A stretch of DNA of 64,000 nucleotides, from NCBI GenBank assembly GCA_027625915.1, contig JANTQA010000072.1, forward strand, positions 1,736,001-1,800,000, written 5' to 3'. The position numbers and the translations under genes are program-made. The notes under the pieces were generated by a model. It saw only the letters and a list, made by a program, of their open reading frames with translations, did not search any database and was not told the origin of the DNA. The stretch's first letter is position 1, and every line of letters begins with the position of its first letter. This DNA is from Anaeramoeba flamelloides (taxonomy: Eukaryota > Metamonada > Anaeramoebidae). This document shows positions 1-11,430 of this stretch, piece by piece.

Positions 1-1421
1 AACAACTTTTTTCAAATTTTTAAGAAAAAATTTTAGCTTAATAGATCTCAATTTAATAAGGAAACTTTTGTTAAATATTCATTCATTTTTTAATCATCTA
101 AATCACTGATATGTCAATTAGTTTTATTGACTGAGATTTGGATTGAGATATTAATTATTAAAAATAATCACAAAATAAAAAATTTTCTTTCAAAATCAAG
201 ACTTTACAACCTAGAATGATAAATAAGTTTTCCCATTTTCAAGAATTAATTTAGTGTTGTGGAAAAAAAGTGAAAAAGGAAAAATGAGTGAAAAAGGAAA
301 AAAAAGTTCAACCCAGTTTTTCATTGGGGAAATTATAACATAACTGAAAACAAAAAGTAAAATCAATAAAAAGAAGAAACCATTAAACTTCAAATCATAA
401 TTCATTATATTATTTTCAATCAACCCAACAAACGCCATTTAATTCTACTTCCAGACCAAAATTCTTCTTGTTGTTTTGGAGATCTCAAAAATAGTCATTT
501 TTTTTTAACAAATTTTTATTACAGTGATCAAAATAATGCGTGCACAACGACTATAATCCGTGTTTCAAAATATTATCCGTGCTTTTTTTTATTCTTCTAA
601 CAGGGCAACATCCAATCTACTAATAAATAGTATACCTAAGTTCAAATCGGTTTTGATAGTAAAGGTCTGGTAATTTCCAGTAAAATTTAAATTATTCATG
701 CAAATAGTTGAAAATTTTCCATAATATTCTCAATTGTTTTGAAATTTTTTGTTTTTTTTATTGATTAAAATTTTCAAAAAAATTAACTCTATTTTTTGAG
801 ATAAATGTTGAAATTTGATCCTTCATTTTTAGAATTTCTTTTTAAATAATAGAACTTTAAGAAACCAATACCATATTTTTTTAGGCTTTATTATTGGTTT
901 CTTTGATTGGTTAATGTATAGGTTTTCTATAACAAAAAAACACGCTTTTTATTGTGAAACACGTATTAAATTTTTTTGCAAACTTTATTTTGACTACAGT
1001 AATTGATCAATAAAAGAAAAACCCATACGAAAAAATACTATTTTAAAAAACTGATTATTGTGTTGAATACTTCCTTTTGTCTTTATTTATTTATTTATTC
1101 TGTTTTTAATTGATCTTACTTTTCATATTCAGGAACTATTAAGGTCCCCAATTAAAAACTTTGTTTCACTTTTTTTCCACCATTGTTAATTTTTAATAAA
1201 AGTCTTAAATTACTATTTTTCATTTTAACTGGAAATATTTGAATTTTGAATTTCAAAAAATAGACTCAAATCAATAAATAAGTGAGATGAGGTTAATCCC
1301 CTTCCTTTCCAGAACTCCTAAAACACATATTACAAAAAATTTCAAAAGTATCTTTTTAAGATTTTATTTTCTTTAAGAAAAATGTTACTCCCTTAAAATC
1401 ATTTTTTAATTTTCAACATAA
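1..1421. other. Intergenic region upstream of the TBC gene, repeat-bearing
   Basis: No credible gene is seen. The short open frames here are AT-rich noise. The stretch holds a 482-bp CAGT-ended inverted-repeat element at 520-1001, listed separately, inserted in a second repeat. Part of that second repeat (a TTTTGGAGATCTC segment at about 474-500 and a TTTTGTCTTTATTTATTT segment at about 1075-1100) recurs beside the other copy near 22.1 kb. The last 100 bases before the TBC start are AT-rich and probably hold its promoter and 5' UTR. Confidence 0.6.
520..1001 (+). mobile_element. CAGT-ended non-autonomous inverted-repeat element, family A copy 1
   Basis: The element is about 482 bp and is flanked by TA on both sides. 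The left end reads TACAGTGATCAAAATAA and the right end, read in reverse complement, TACTGTAGTCAAAATAA. The similarity runs inward for roughly 70 bp and includes a shared CCGTGTTTCA/CGTGTTTCA block. A second copy at 21558-22060 is nearly identical over long stretches, and degraded inverted copies lie at 15551-15950 and 22430-22920. It has no coding capacity. CAGT termini with TA flanks are typical of Tc1/mariner-type MITEs, so that class is inferred. The insertion split an older repeat that is seen elsewhere unsplit. Confidence 0.75.
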
Positions 1422-4400
1422 ATGACTTCTTCTTCTGATCTTTCTTTAAAAGGATCTAATATTGATACCAAAGAAGAAAAAAATAACCAAGAAGAAAATT
1501 TGGATGTGGAACAGGTCAAGAAAACATTAGAAACAAAAAAAGAAAAGTTACAACAAACAAAAAAAATAAAGAAGAATCTAAAACAACTAAAAGAAAGAAA
1601 ATTTGAACAAATTGATTCTGAATTTGAAAAATTAATATTACAACTCCAAAAGAAACAAAAATTATTTAAAAAAAATATTGCTAGAGTCTACCAAAAAAAG
1701 TTTACTCTTCTTGAACAAAAAGAAAAAACCTTAAAAAAACACATTAACATTTTAAAAAGTATTGAAGAAAAAAAAAAGGAAACAGAAGGATCAAATGTAG
1801 AAAAAGGAAAAGAAAAAGAAAAAGAAGAAAAAAAAGAAAAAGGAAAAAGAAAAGAAAAAAGGAAAAAAGAAGAAAAAAAAGAAAAAGTAAAAGAAAAAGG
1901 AAAAACTAAAGAAAAAGAAATTAAAAAAGAAAAAAAAGATAAAAATGGAGAAAGAAGATCAAAAACAAAAAAGAAAAAAAGTTTCAATCAACAATACCAA
2001 GACATTTTAAATTCAAAAAATAAAAATGTAAATTTAACAGAGGAACTGCAAATTGGTTTTGAAATCAAAGGAAAAAAAGAACTTGTGGATTGTGTTCAAA
2101 AATTGTCTCTTGAAAGGAAGTCCCAAAAAGGAAATGGGAGTAAAATTCAGTTTAAAAAAAAACAAGTGAATTTTGGAGAATTTGGTAAATTCGATCGATA
2201 TGGCTTTTTAATAGATAAAAACATTCAACAAAAAGAATATGAAGAACAAAAGAAAAAAGAAATTGACACGATTCCAAAGTGGTTAGAATTAATTAAACAA
2301 TGGGATCATTCTTCCCAATTCAATAGAAAGAAATTAAAGAAAATGATGAAAATCTCGATTCCTGATTGTGTAAGAGGTGCAATATGGGAAAGGCTTTTAC
2401 AAACATCGTCCCAGTCAACAAAGAAAAAGAATCACAAATTGTATTCATCTTTATTAGAAAAAAACCACCCAGATGAAAATCAAATATATCTTGATATAAA
2501 CCGTACTTTTAATTTGCACCAAAATTATAGAGAAGGCTCCGAGTAAGTCCATTGTTTTTATAATAATATAAGCCAAAGACTTGGCATAACAAAAAAAAAA
2601 AAAAGAGCAAAACGTCACACACATATATATATATATATATATAACTATAAAATGATATATTTTACAAGATTTTCGGAAAAAAGTAAAAAAAAATTTCATT
2701 TATTGAAATATAAAATCGATTTTAAAATGAAATTTAATTTTTTGAAGAATCAACTAAACTAAGATTAACTATGAAATAAGAGTTATAATAAACTTCAGAT
2801 TAGAGTTGCTGGATCATTTGAAAATTAATTTTCACGATCTTGTTTGAAAAAATGTTCTTTGTTTTTTTATTGTTTTTTACAAAAAAAAAAATGAAAAAAT
2901 TCAAAAAGAAAAACTGTTTATTAAAAACTTTTAAAGCCATCAAGACTTTTTTCGCCACTTAAAAAGTTATTTTCTGAATTAAACGATTTGAATAAAATCT
3001 TTTATAGATGAGGTATTCGAAGTATAAATACAATTAACATTATAATTAATTTCAGAGTGAATTAGTTATGAATTTAAAACCTTCTCAGATTTGTTTTTAT
3101 ATTTTAAAATAATTTTACAACTTTTCATTTTATTTTACTCATGGCAATTTATTTGATTATATTTTTTGCTTAATTTTAAAGAGAAATTCCGAAATTGAAT
3201 TTTATTTTTTTTCTCAAAAATTAATGAATAAGGTAGTTTAAATAACAGAGCCAGGTAAAAGGTGTAAAAACAAAAAAAAATACACTAAAAGTTATCAAAA
3301 ACACCAAAAAAAACTTTTTTATCTGCGTGAAAAGCCTGTTTACTGAAACATTGAGAAAAGATTTGATTAATTGAAAAAACACCAAACTACCGCCAATTGA
3401 TTCAGTTTGTTCAGATTTCTTACACAACAAAACATAACTTACAACATAATAAACTCTTAAAGCAAATAATTTCTTTCATTTGATTCCAGAGAAAAAATTA
3501 TAAAAAATTCCATGAATTGCACTTTTGAAGTCTTTAATTGAAAAAATTACAAAAACCTATAAAGAAGAAAATTTTGTAAACAATCTTTTGAAAGAAAATA
3601 AATGCTTTAACCATCCAATATTTTAATTACATGATGCAAGAAATTGTTTGCTTTAAGAATTTATTATGTTGTAAGTTATGTTTTGTTGTTTAAGGAATCT
3701 GAACAAACTGAATCAATTGACTGTAGTTTTACTCTAACTTTTGATTCAGTATTTTGATCAAAACTTGAAACAATAACTTGGTATTTTATTTTAGACTGCA
3801 ATGTGTCTCCTTCTTAACTTCTGTTTTCCAAGAAACTGTAATAGATAGGTTTGGCCATGATGAGATTTGTCTTTTTCTATACACACTATCAATAACTTTG
3901 TAATGACAGATAAAAAAAAAAAATAAATTTTCAATCCATACAATTCCTTAAACTCCAATCCCAATTACGCACACTTCTTCAAATCATTAACCGAGTACTT
4001 ACTCGGCGATTTGTATAATTCAATGCTTTCAAACCATGAAAACAATCCAAAAAATCGCGTTCATTGCATCTTCTCCTACAATTGTGCCTTTTTGGTGATT
4101 AGGCAATTTATTTTAATAAAATTAAATCCTTTTCCATTTTGATACAAAACATAATGAAATTTGTACAACAATTTAGTTACCCAAAAGAAAGTTCCTCGCA
4201 AAAAAAAAAAGTTATTCCTTTCAAAATACTCACTTTTTGTATCATTTTCTGTACATAGTTTGTCTACCTCAGTTGTATAATAGAGTTTACAGAAATAATT
4301 AGAACCTGAAAATTGCCAATAATTGATTCGTTATCAAAACTTATAATTAAAAATAATTTAGTGGATGAAATTTTATCTGTTTTTTTTCAAGTTTAAATTT

Positions 4401-7400
4401 TGATTTTAATATTTTATACTTTTGTAATTCACAAAATAACAAAAATATCAAATATTTTTATTAAACGATTACTTTTAAATTATTTAGATTCTTTTTTATT
4501 CAATATTTGGGCAAAAATTTATATATGTACTGAAAGTTCCAATTTTAATTTTTTTTTTTTTTTCAGTTTATCATTTTGTTTTTCAAAGATTCAAGAGTTT
4601 TATCTCTTTTGATTTAAATCAAATATTCTTTTTTTTTCCAAAAAAAAAAAAATTATATTAATTTTCTTTTTAGTAATAAACAAGTATTTTTGGTTGAGAA
4701 ATGTATTTCATTATATGTATGAAAAAGCTATTATGTCACTAAAATTCTTACTAGAAAACAATGTAATTTCTTTTTCAAAACTAAAATCTTCTAGTTTGCA
4801 ATAATTTCAAAGTTTATCAATTTAAACACCTATATATATATATATATATATATATAACTAATTTATAATTAGCAAAACACAAAAAGCGAATGAATTGACT
4901 ATTTGGTAATAAAAATAAAAAAGTTATCAAAATTTAAGGTTTCTGTGATTTCTGTGTTTTTCTTTGATTTGCTTTTTTAAAAATTCATGAAAATATTCTG
5001 TCAAATTTTGAACATATAGAATGAATATCTTCCAAGATTGATTTTTTTTTTTTTTTTTTTTTTTAAAAGTTTTTGGTTTGTTAATATAAGCCAACTTTTT
5101 TAAAGCTAAACAAAACTTTTTATTTTTAAAAATTATTTTTTTTTCTTTTGTCAATTCTTCAAACTTTTCTATAGAGTGACTTTATAGACCTTAAATGCCT
5201 TTTCAATTTTAATCCTCTGAATTCAGGTTAATTTATGAAGGTATTCTGTTGGGAATTTTCTATGAAAAATGCATCAAAATTTCAGAAAATTTTTCATTTA
5301 ATTTAAATATGAAGAGTTTTGTTATTTGAACGTGATTTTAAAAAAAGAATTTTAGAAATTTTCACATTTGCTATTTTATGTTTGAAGACCCAAAATTCTG
5401 AAACTTTTTTTTTTATCCTCATCATATTATTTTTTACGGAGGGTATTTTGTAAAATTAACCTATGGTTTATTGTTCTTCTGTTTGAAGACACGAAAACTG
5501 CTACTTTGAATTTGTTCATCTTTTTTTAACAAAAACTCGATTGGAAAATTAACTTTAGATTTATTATCTTTTGTTTTATATGGTAACTCCAAAGAGAGAC
5601 TATATTTAAAAAATTTGTTATCGAGATTCGATTTAAACTTTACTATTGAAATAAACAATTTCTAAAATGGAAAAATAACAGATTTTAATTTTATTCTTAG
5701 AAAAAATAAAAATCAATGGTAGCTTAATTATAATTTACCTTAAGGTGATTCCCTGAATTCTTTTTTGGTTATGATGTTGACTTTTCTTTAAAGTTCAATC
5801 TCCAAATTAGTATCAAATGTTTAATTTTCAAAATTTATACAAAAAAAATTGTAATAACTAAATAAATCCAAAAGTTTTTGACTTTTTAGAGAACTTTAAC
5901 TTGAAAAATAACAAGGTAAACTCCAATTAAAATACTTGTAATGATTACTTGTTCTAAAATAAAAAAAATTGCAATGTTTTTATTCGGGATTTTCAGTATT
6001 AGTCATTGTGTATATTAGTTAAATTTTTGTTTAGGATTTAAATTCAAGTGATGGAATAATAATTATTCAGTGAAAATAAGATATATAAGCTATTTCCAAA
6101 AAAGTGGGGCAAATTTATTTTAAAATATCTTTATTAAACCCAATCTTCACAAAAGTATTTAAATATCCAAAATCATTAACTATCATTTATTGGGTCTTAA
6201 TAATAATTCAATATATTCGTGTGAAAGATACTATTGTTTAAAGAAAATATATCAAAGTTTTTGATCTTGATTTTTACTGGATATTTAAGTTGTGAAAATT
6301 GGATATTATTTTTTTTCTTTTTAATTGTAAAATTGGTTTTCATAACGGTTTTTAACCTAGAACGAAATTACCAATATAAAGGAATTGATAACATATGATT
6401 GTGTGCATTTTATTGTTTAAAAAATCATTTAGATCCTGTCACATATTGTCTAGTTTTTTATTGAATTTTATTTTTCCTAGTTTTCTCCAAAAAAAGGTGT
6501 AATTTTTTTTTTGATTTTTTATAAATATTTTAAATCAACATATTTTAAAACAAATACAATAGCTCTGCTTAAATGAATATTAATATTTCACTGAATTTTA
6601 TATTACTAAATTTTGAATATAACTACTTCTAAAAAAGATAATTTTATAAGAAATGAAAAAAAAAAATGAACTCCTTTTTTGGAAATACCTTATATATATA
6701 TATACGGGGAACATTATATAAAAACAACTTATCTTGAAAATACTAAAACTTGAAAGATAAAAAAAAATCTTTTTTAAATTTAATTTACAATTATTATTAT
6801 ATTGAATCTGTTTTCTTTTTATCAACATTCAATTTACAAAAAGTAAAATAAACTATTTTTCATAAATTTTGACTCACTTTATAATGCAAATGGGAGTTGT
6901 TTTGAGGATTTATTCCAGTATTCTTAACAAAAAATATTTTAAAAATTTTTGGATCAGAATCATTTTTTCTAATTTTGCAAATTTTAGTTTTGCTTTTTCC
7001 AATTTTTTTTTTTCTTTTTTTTCTTTTTTTTCTTTTTTTTTCTTTTTCTTTGTTTTTGAAAAATTTTTTTTTTTTTTTCTTTTTCTTTTTCTTTTTTTTT
7101 TTTCAAAAGATCATGTGGAAAAAAAAAAGAGATCTTCGAAAAGACAAATAATCACTAAGAAAATTGAGAATGTAATGTCTTTGAAAATGGATTTAATTAT
7201 TCATAAAAAATATTGTTGTTCAACTTTTTTTTCAGTGAAAGTTCAGTAATAAAAAATGGGTAATGCTCATTTCAAAAATTGTGACTCACTTTTTTTTAGT
7301 TTTTTGGTTTTATTTTTTTTAATTTTTAATATATCAGGCTTTTATAGATTTAGAATGACTTAAAAGTGAATTACAAATCATATTTAGTTATTAATTGTTC

Positions 7401-8444
7401 TTGAATACTAAAGGATAAATTTTTTTTTTCAATTTATTATTTCAGGTGAGTCACAATTTTTGAAAAAGAGTTTACAAAAAGTTTTGAAAGGTAGTTATGA
7501 AAAGTTTACACAACTAAAATAGAATAGTTTGATCTGGGTTATTATCAGTTATGAATTTTCGCTTTTTGAACAAAACTCTATCAATGAAAAATTTAAAATA
7601 TTTTTATTAATGAAAAAAAGAAATACAATTTTTTCTTGATAATTATTTTTATCTTGAGTTTTTTCTTCTAAAAACATTCAATTTTTTTAAAAAACTAATA
7701 AACTACTAAATTCAATTTTTTGAAATTAATAATAGGCAGTTGAAATTATTTGAATTAATGAAGCGGTGGTGTAATTGTAGACCAGATATTGGGTATGTAC
7801 AAGGCATGTCATATATAGGTGCAACTTTATTATTATATCTTGACGAACAAGTAATTTACTAACTTTTCCAATTTTATTATTATTATTTTTTTAAAAAAAA
7901 TATGATTAACTTTTTAAATTAAATTATAACGTAAAAAAATAAATAAAAAAATAAAAACAATGTTTATTAGACTGCTTTTTGGGGTTTAATCACAATAATG
8001 AAAAAATACAATTTGGAAAAATATTATAATAATGAATTTTACCTCGTTAGGTTGCGTAATTATCAATTTACAGAATTATTAAAAAATCATCAACCAAAAC
8101 TCTCGTCACATTTTGCAAAATTTTCGATACAGCCGGTAACTTATTCTATGAAGTGGTATCTAACTTTATATTCAGGAATTTTTGATTTTAATTTTACGAT
8201 TAGGATCTGGGATTTTTTTTTCTTAGAAGGAGACAACTTTTTATTAAAAATGGCACTTTCAATAATGATTTATTTTGAAAATGAAATTCTTAAATTTGAT
8301 TTCGAGAATTTCTATTTATTTTTTAATGATTTAAAAAATCAAAAAATTGATTATGAACAATTATTAAAAATTTGCTTATCATTAAAATTAAAAAAAAAAA
8401 AACTTGATCAATTAGAACAAGAATTTAAAAATGGTGAGAAATAG
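1422..8444 (+). CDS. TBC-domain Rab GTPase-activating protein, three exons with a 5.2-kb intron
   Basis: The predicted protein has 569 residues and should stimulate GTP hydrolysis by a Rab GTPase in membrane traffic. Exons are 1422-2542, 7736-7850 and 7971-8444. The joins keep phase, and donors (GTAAGT, GTAATT) and acceptors (ATAG, TTAG) are canonical. Residues 1-200 form a Lys/Glu-rich, probably coiled-coil, region with almost no aromatic residues from about 125 to 190. The TBC domain starts near residue 315 (IPDCVRGAIWERLL). Its arginine finger motif is DINRTF, with Arg361, and its glutamine finger motif is GYVQGM, with Gln396, so both catalytic residues are present. The domain continues through AFWGLITIMKKY, HFAKF, LYSGIFDF and RIWDFFFLEGD to about residue 535. 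The 5193-base first intron falls between the two catalytic fingers. ATG 1422 is the first in-frame start after stops. The substrate Rab cannot be told from sequence. A GTGAGA at 8433 could be an alternative donor to a further exon. Confidence 0.9.
3384..3729. repeat. Long-armed fold-back element inside the TBC intron
   Basis: Two arms of nearly 100 bases, at about 3384-3481 and 3630-3729, are reverse complements with only a few mismatches. The best-matched block contains CAACAAAACATAACTTAC in the left arm and its complement in the right. The loop is about 148 bases and has no open frame. In the pre-mRNA this would form a strong hairpin of almost 100 bp. It may be a fold-back MITE. No second copy was found in the window. 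Confidence 0.8.
3994..4009. other. Perfect 6-bp stem-loop in a locally GC-richer patch
   Basis: CCGAGT, a four-base loop ACTT, and ACTCGG form a perfect short hairpin at about 3994-4009. It sits in a stretch (3955-4090) that is clearly less AT-dominated than the rest of the intron. It is not a tRNA, because no cloverleaf can be drawn around it. It may be part of an intronic RNA or of an old repeat. Confidence 0.3.
6086..6692 (+). mobile_element. TATTTCC-ended inverted-repeat element, family B copy 1
   Basis: The element is about 607 bp. The left end TAAGCTATTTCCAAAAAAG matches the reverse complement of the right end, TAAGGTATTTCCAAAAAAG, and TA stands at both outer edges. Related ends followed by a conserved AAATATCTTTATTAAA block occur at about 48758, and in inverted orientation at 33083-33705 and up to about 61085. 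No coding capacity is seen. It is a non-autonomous DNA element by structure. Confidence 0.7.
7261..7474 (+). mobile_element. 214-bp MITE with a perfect 20-bp inverted repeat core
   Basis: The blocks at 7270-7289 and 7446-7465 are perfect reverse complements, 20 of 20, centred on AAAAATTGTGACTCAC. The similarity continues outward to TAATGCTC on the left and TAAACTC (complement) on the right, so TA lies at both edges. A related GACTCACTTT stretch at about 6868-6880 suggests a second, older end. The outer part of the repeat resembles the ends of the Tc1 element at 45951-47569, sharing TA, a short spacer and TTCAAAAAT. That element may therefore have mobilised it; this is inference. Confidence 0.7.
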
Positions 8445-8909
8445 ATAATTTGTTTTCATAATTTTATTCAGTGAATCTAGATATCTTCAGGCTCCAATTG
8501 ATAAATAAAACACTAAAAAAGTGTGGATTACCCCCATTTTTATTGAGCACCCAATCATATTTCATTTTGAATTTTCATTTTTTCGGTTAAAGTTATCAAT
8601 TATTTTATACAATAAAAAAAAAAAAAAAAATATCATTTCACATTTTCACAAATTGTTTTTTTTTAGCTTTTTGAAACAATGTATCAATAGACATTGTCAG
8701 TGTTTGAGAGTTCTACCGGTTACCCAGTTTTTATGTTTTATAAGTTTCACAACTAAATTTTTTTTTTGTCATCAGGGCCACTTTAAATGAAGCAATAGAG
8801 CAAGTTCTATGAGTTTTAGTGAAGATTGTCATTAAAAAAAAAAAAAAAAATTTATTTATTGTTGATAATTTTTCTATCTGGTTTTTACACCTCCTTTCAG
8901 GAGAAGTGT

Positions 8910-9310
8910 TGTCAAGTGCCGTCAAAAGCTTAGGTTTTCTTGAGGTTTTCTATTTTATTTATAAAATCTATCGATTTTCGTTAGGTTTTTTTGAGTTTTC
9001 TATTTATTTGGAAAATCAATAGATTTTCGTTTGGTTTTTTTTACTTTTTGAACTAAACCGACAATTTATTAAAAGTTTCTGTTTATTTCAAAAAGTAAAA
9101 AAAAAACCTAGAACACTTCACGTATAAAATAAAAAACCTCGAAAAACCTAGAACACTTCACAAATAAATAGAAAACTCAAGAAAACCTAACAGTGCTTTT
9201 TTTTTAATTTGAGAAATAAAAAAAAGCTAAAGGCGGTTTTCCAGAATTCGAAAGAATTTAGTAAAATCAATGAACTTACTCAATTCTTTCAAATCCTGGA
9301 AAACCTAACG
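8910..9310. repeat. Cluster of nested TAGGTTTTC palindromes
   Basis: Several copies of a TTAGGTTTTCTTGAG / TTTTCTATTTATTT unit occur in both orientations (about 8930, 8980 and 9160-9190). An independent hairpin has arms at about 9235-9265 and 9277-9305, of the form GGTTTTCCAG..TTGAAAGAATT. The unit AAGTGCCGTCAA at about 8914 recurs as its complement near 54570. The same family is present at 23888-24060 and 54325-54760. Confidence 0.65.
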
Positions 9311-10059
9311 ACAAGTGGATAATTTTTAATTTAGTCATGTAAATGATATAATATTTTTTTTACTTAATATTTTAATTATTTTTCTTCTTCTCTTTTTTAT
9401 TTAGTAAATTTTCTTTGATAACTCCATTCTCACAATAAATAAATAAATAAAACAAAATTTCAATTATTAAATTATAATCAGTATGTATAATTTATTGAAA
9501 TATTTTTTTATTGATTTTTTATTCAATTGTTACTTTTTCTTTTCCATTTTCTTTTTTTTTTATCAAACTAAATTTGAAAAAAAAATGTTGTAAAAATCAA
9601 ATAAACGGGAATAAATTTGAGACTATTCAATCTTGACTTAAATAAATAAATTTATTATCAAAAAATAATATTCTTGTTATTATTATTATTTGAGAAAGAA
9701 GAGTAATTTACACTCCAAATGTTCTTTTGCCTGAATTTATATAAGGAAATTTAAGGGTAAAATGATAGATTTCATGATTATTAAGTAACAAAAATAATCA
9801 CATACTATTTTGGTTTAAATTTTTTTCATCAAGTTTTATTTCAATTAATTTGTTTAGAATTATAAATCTATCTTTTTCATAAGAAGTGCATCAACTTAAA
9901 AAATAATGAATAATTTTTTATTGGTTCCTTCTTTCCATCTTTTAAATATAAATTCCAAAATTTATTTGATTTTTTTTATTATTATAGTTTAATATCTATT
10001 TAATCTATTAGTAAGTGTTCGGAATTTCAAGAATGGTTGAACTTGATGGATACTGTCGT

Positions 10060-10450
10060 TATTCAAATGAAATCGAGAAAATAAATAATATATTTTTCTT
10101 GATAAGGTGATATTTAATTATAGCACCAAGAAAGAAAAAGATTTTTCACATTTTCAAAACAATGAGTTAAATTGCCTAAGTTATTTTTTATTGAAGTAGT
10201 GGGGATCTTAAAGGAATAAACAAGGAAAAAAAATAAATCTAGTTATTTGAAGAAGGATGAAAAAATTATCTGTAGTTATTTGTACGAATTAGAGATAATT
10301 AACAATATATTTTTCTTTGGGGGGTGATATTGATATCGCCCAGAAAGAACAATATTTTACTTATTTTTGAAAAAATGATTCTAATTGTGTGAGTTATTAA
10401 TCGTTGAAATAATGTAGATCTTTAAGGAAAAAAAATAAAAACACAAAAAT
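10060..10450. repeat. Diverged tandem duplication of about 200 bp
   Basis: The segments 10075-10230 and 10285-10430 align in direct orientation. Both run through an ATATATTTTTCTT block, a GGTGATATT block, AAGAAAGAA-type text, AATGATT or AATGAGTT, and GTAG..GATCTTAAAGGAA. Mismatches and small gaps are frequent, so the duplication is old. No coding frame is shared. Confidence 0.55.
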
Positions 10451-11230
10451 AAAAAAAAAATTTTTCTAGTTTTTCATTCTTTTTGGATCTAAAAAGCTAG
10501 ACGAGTTTTTGTATTCTTTAGAACTGTTTTAAAATAAGGGAATCTCAACCAAAAAAGTAATTGTTTCATAATTTCAACCTTTTTAAAAAGTTATTTTCTT
10601 CACCCTCTTTAAACTCTCAAAATAAATAACACTGTCCAATAACAACATTTTTGTTATTCTATGTTTTTAATAAAAAAAAATAATTAGTTAATTAATATCT
10701 AGAGAAAATTCACATTTCTTCTATTCCTCTGTCTATTTCTTTTTTGGTATTTAGAGACTTTTTCCAAAAACTCAACTATTTATTTCACAAATAAAACAAA
10801 AAAGAGAATCATACGATAATACACATAATCAGTTGAGTTAGATTTGAAAAATTCATAAAACGATTGTAATTTGTAGAATTCAATAACCCTTAGTATTATC
10901 TAAATCCTCTTTCCCAGAAGTTTTTATTTTTTTGAATTTAAGTTGATGTGATTGATTGTTTTCGAGTTAAATTATATTACAATTATCAAGAAAATTATTT
11001 TCAAATTTCTCTTTCTTCTTCAAAAACTTTTTTTCTATTATTAAATCTATTTTTTTTTCCTATATCAAAATTATAATATTTACAAATTGTAAATTTTGTT
11101 TTGTATATAAAAATGTTTATATTTCTCTTTATTTTATATGTTTCAAAAATATCTGAAAAGATCAAAGAATTTAAATAATTTGAAGTTTTTATTTTTTAAC
11201 TGTTAAATACCCATATGTTAGTTGAATTAC

Positions 11231-11430
11231 TACAGTCAGTTTCACTTTTAAGGCACAATCTTTCAAGGAAATTTAAAGCACAATAAAAAACTTAAATTAA
11301 GGCACAAAATTCAGATTCTTGTAAAATAAATTGTAAAAAAAAAATCAGAATTTTGTGCCTTAATTTAAGTTTTTTTTTGTGCTTTAAAATTTCGTTGAAA
11401 TTTTGTGCCTTAAAAGTGAAACTGACTGTA
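11231..11430. mobile_element. 200-bp CAGT-ended MITE, family C copy 1
   Basis: The element is exactly 200 bp including the outer TA. Its ends are TACAGTCAGTTTCAC and the perfect complement GTGAAACTGACTGTA. The repeat continues as TTTTAAGGCACAA, and internal AAGGCACAAA units make nearly the whole element palindromic. A copy of identical length lies at 53902-54101, and older copies at 11933-12135 and 16730-16862. CAGT ends with TA flanks point to a Tc1/mariner-dependent MITE. Confidence 0.85.

Larger units (their letters stand above)
2543..7735 (+). other. Giant 5.2-kb intron of the TBC gene
   Basis: The donor is GTAAGT at 2543 and the acceptor ATAG ending at 7735. Joining phase 2 (GA) to G restores Glu374 and gives an uninterrupted TBC motif. 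Inside lie an AT microsatellite (about 2622-2642), a long-armed fold-back element (3384-3729), a TA microsatellite (about 4831-4856), a TATTTCC-ended element (6086-6692) and a small inverted-repeat element (7261-7474). The remainder is homopolymer-rich noise. The open frame at 6869-7249 is mostly a T-rich run and is not accepted as a gene. Confidence 0.85.

Noticed and set aside
3955-4090. Possible tRNA or small structured RNA
   Set aside because: Only one short hairpin is evident; no cloverleaf arms or internal promoter boxes were found.
6869-7249. 126-codon + strand frame inside the TBC intron
   Set aside because: It opens without ATG and is dominated by Phe/Ser runs from T-rich homopolymers. 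It lies inside a well-supported intron.
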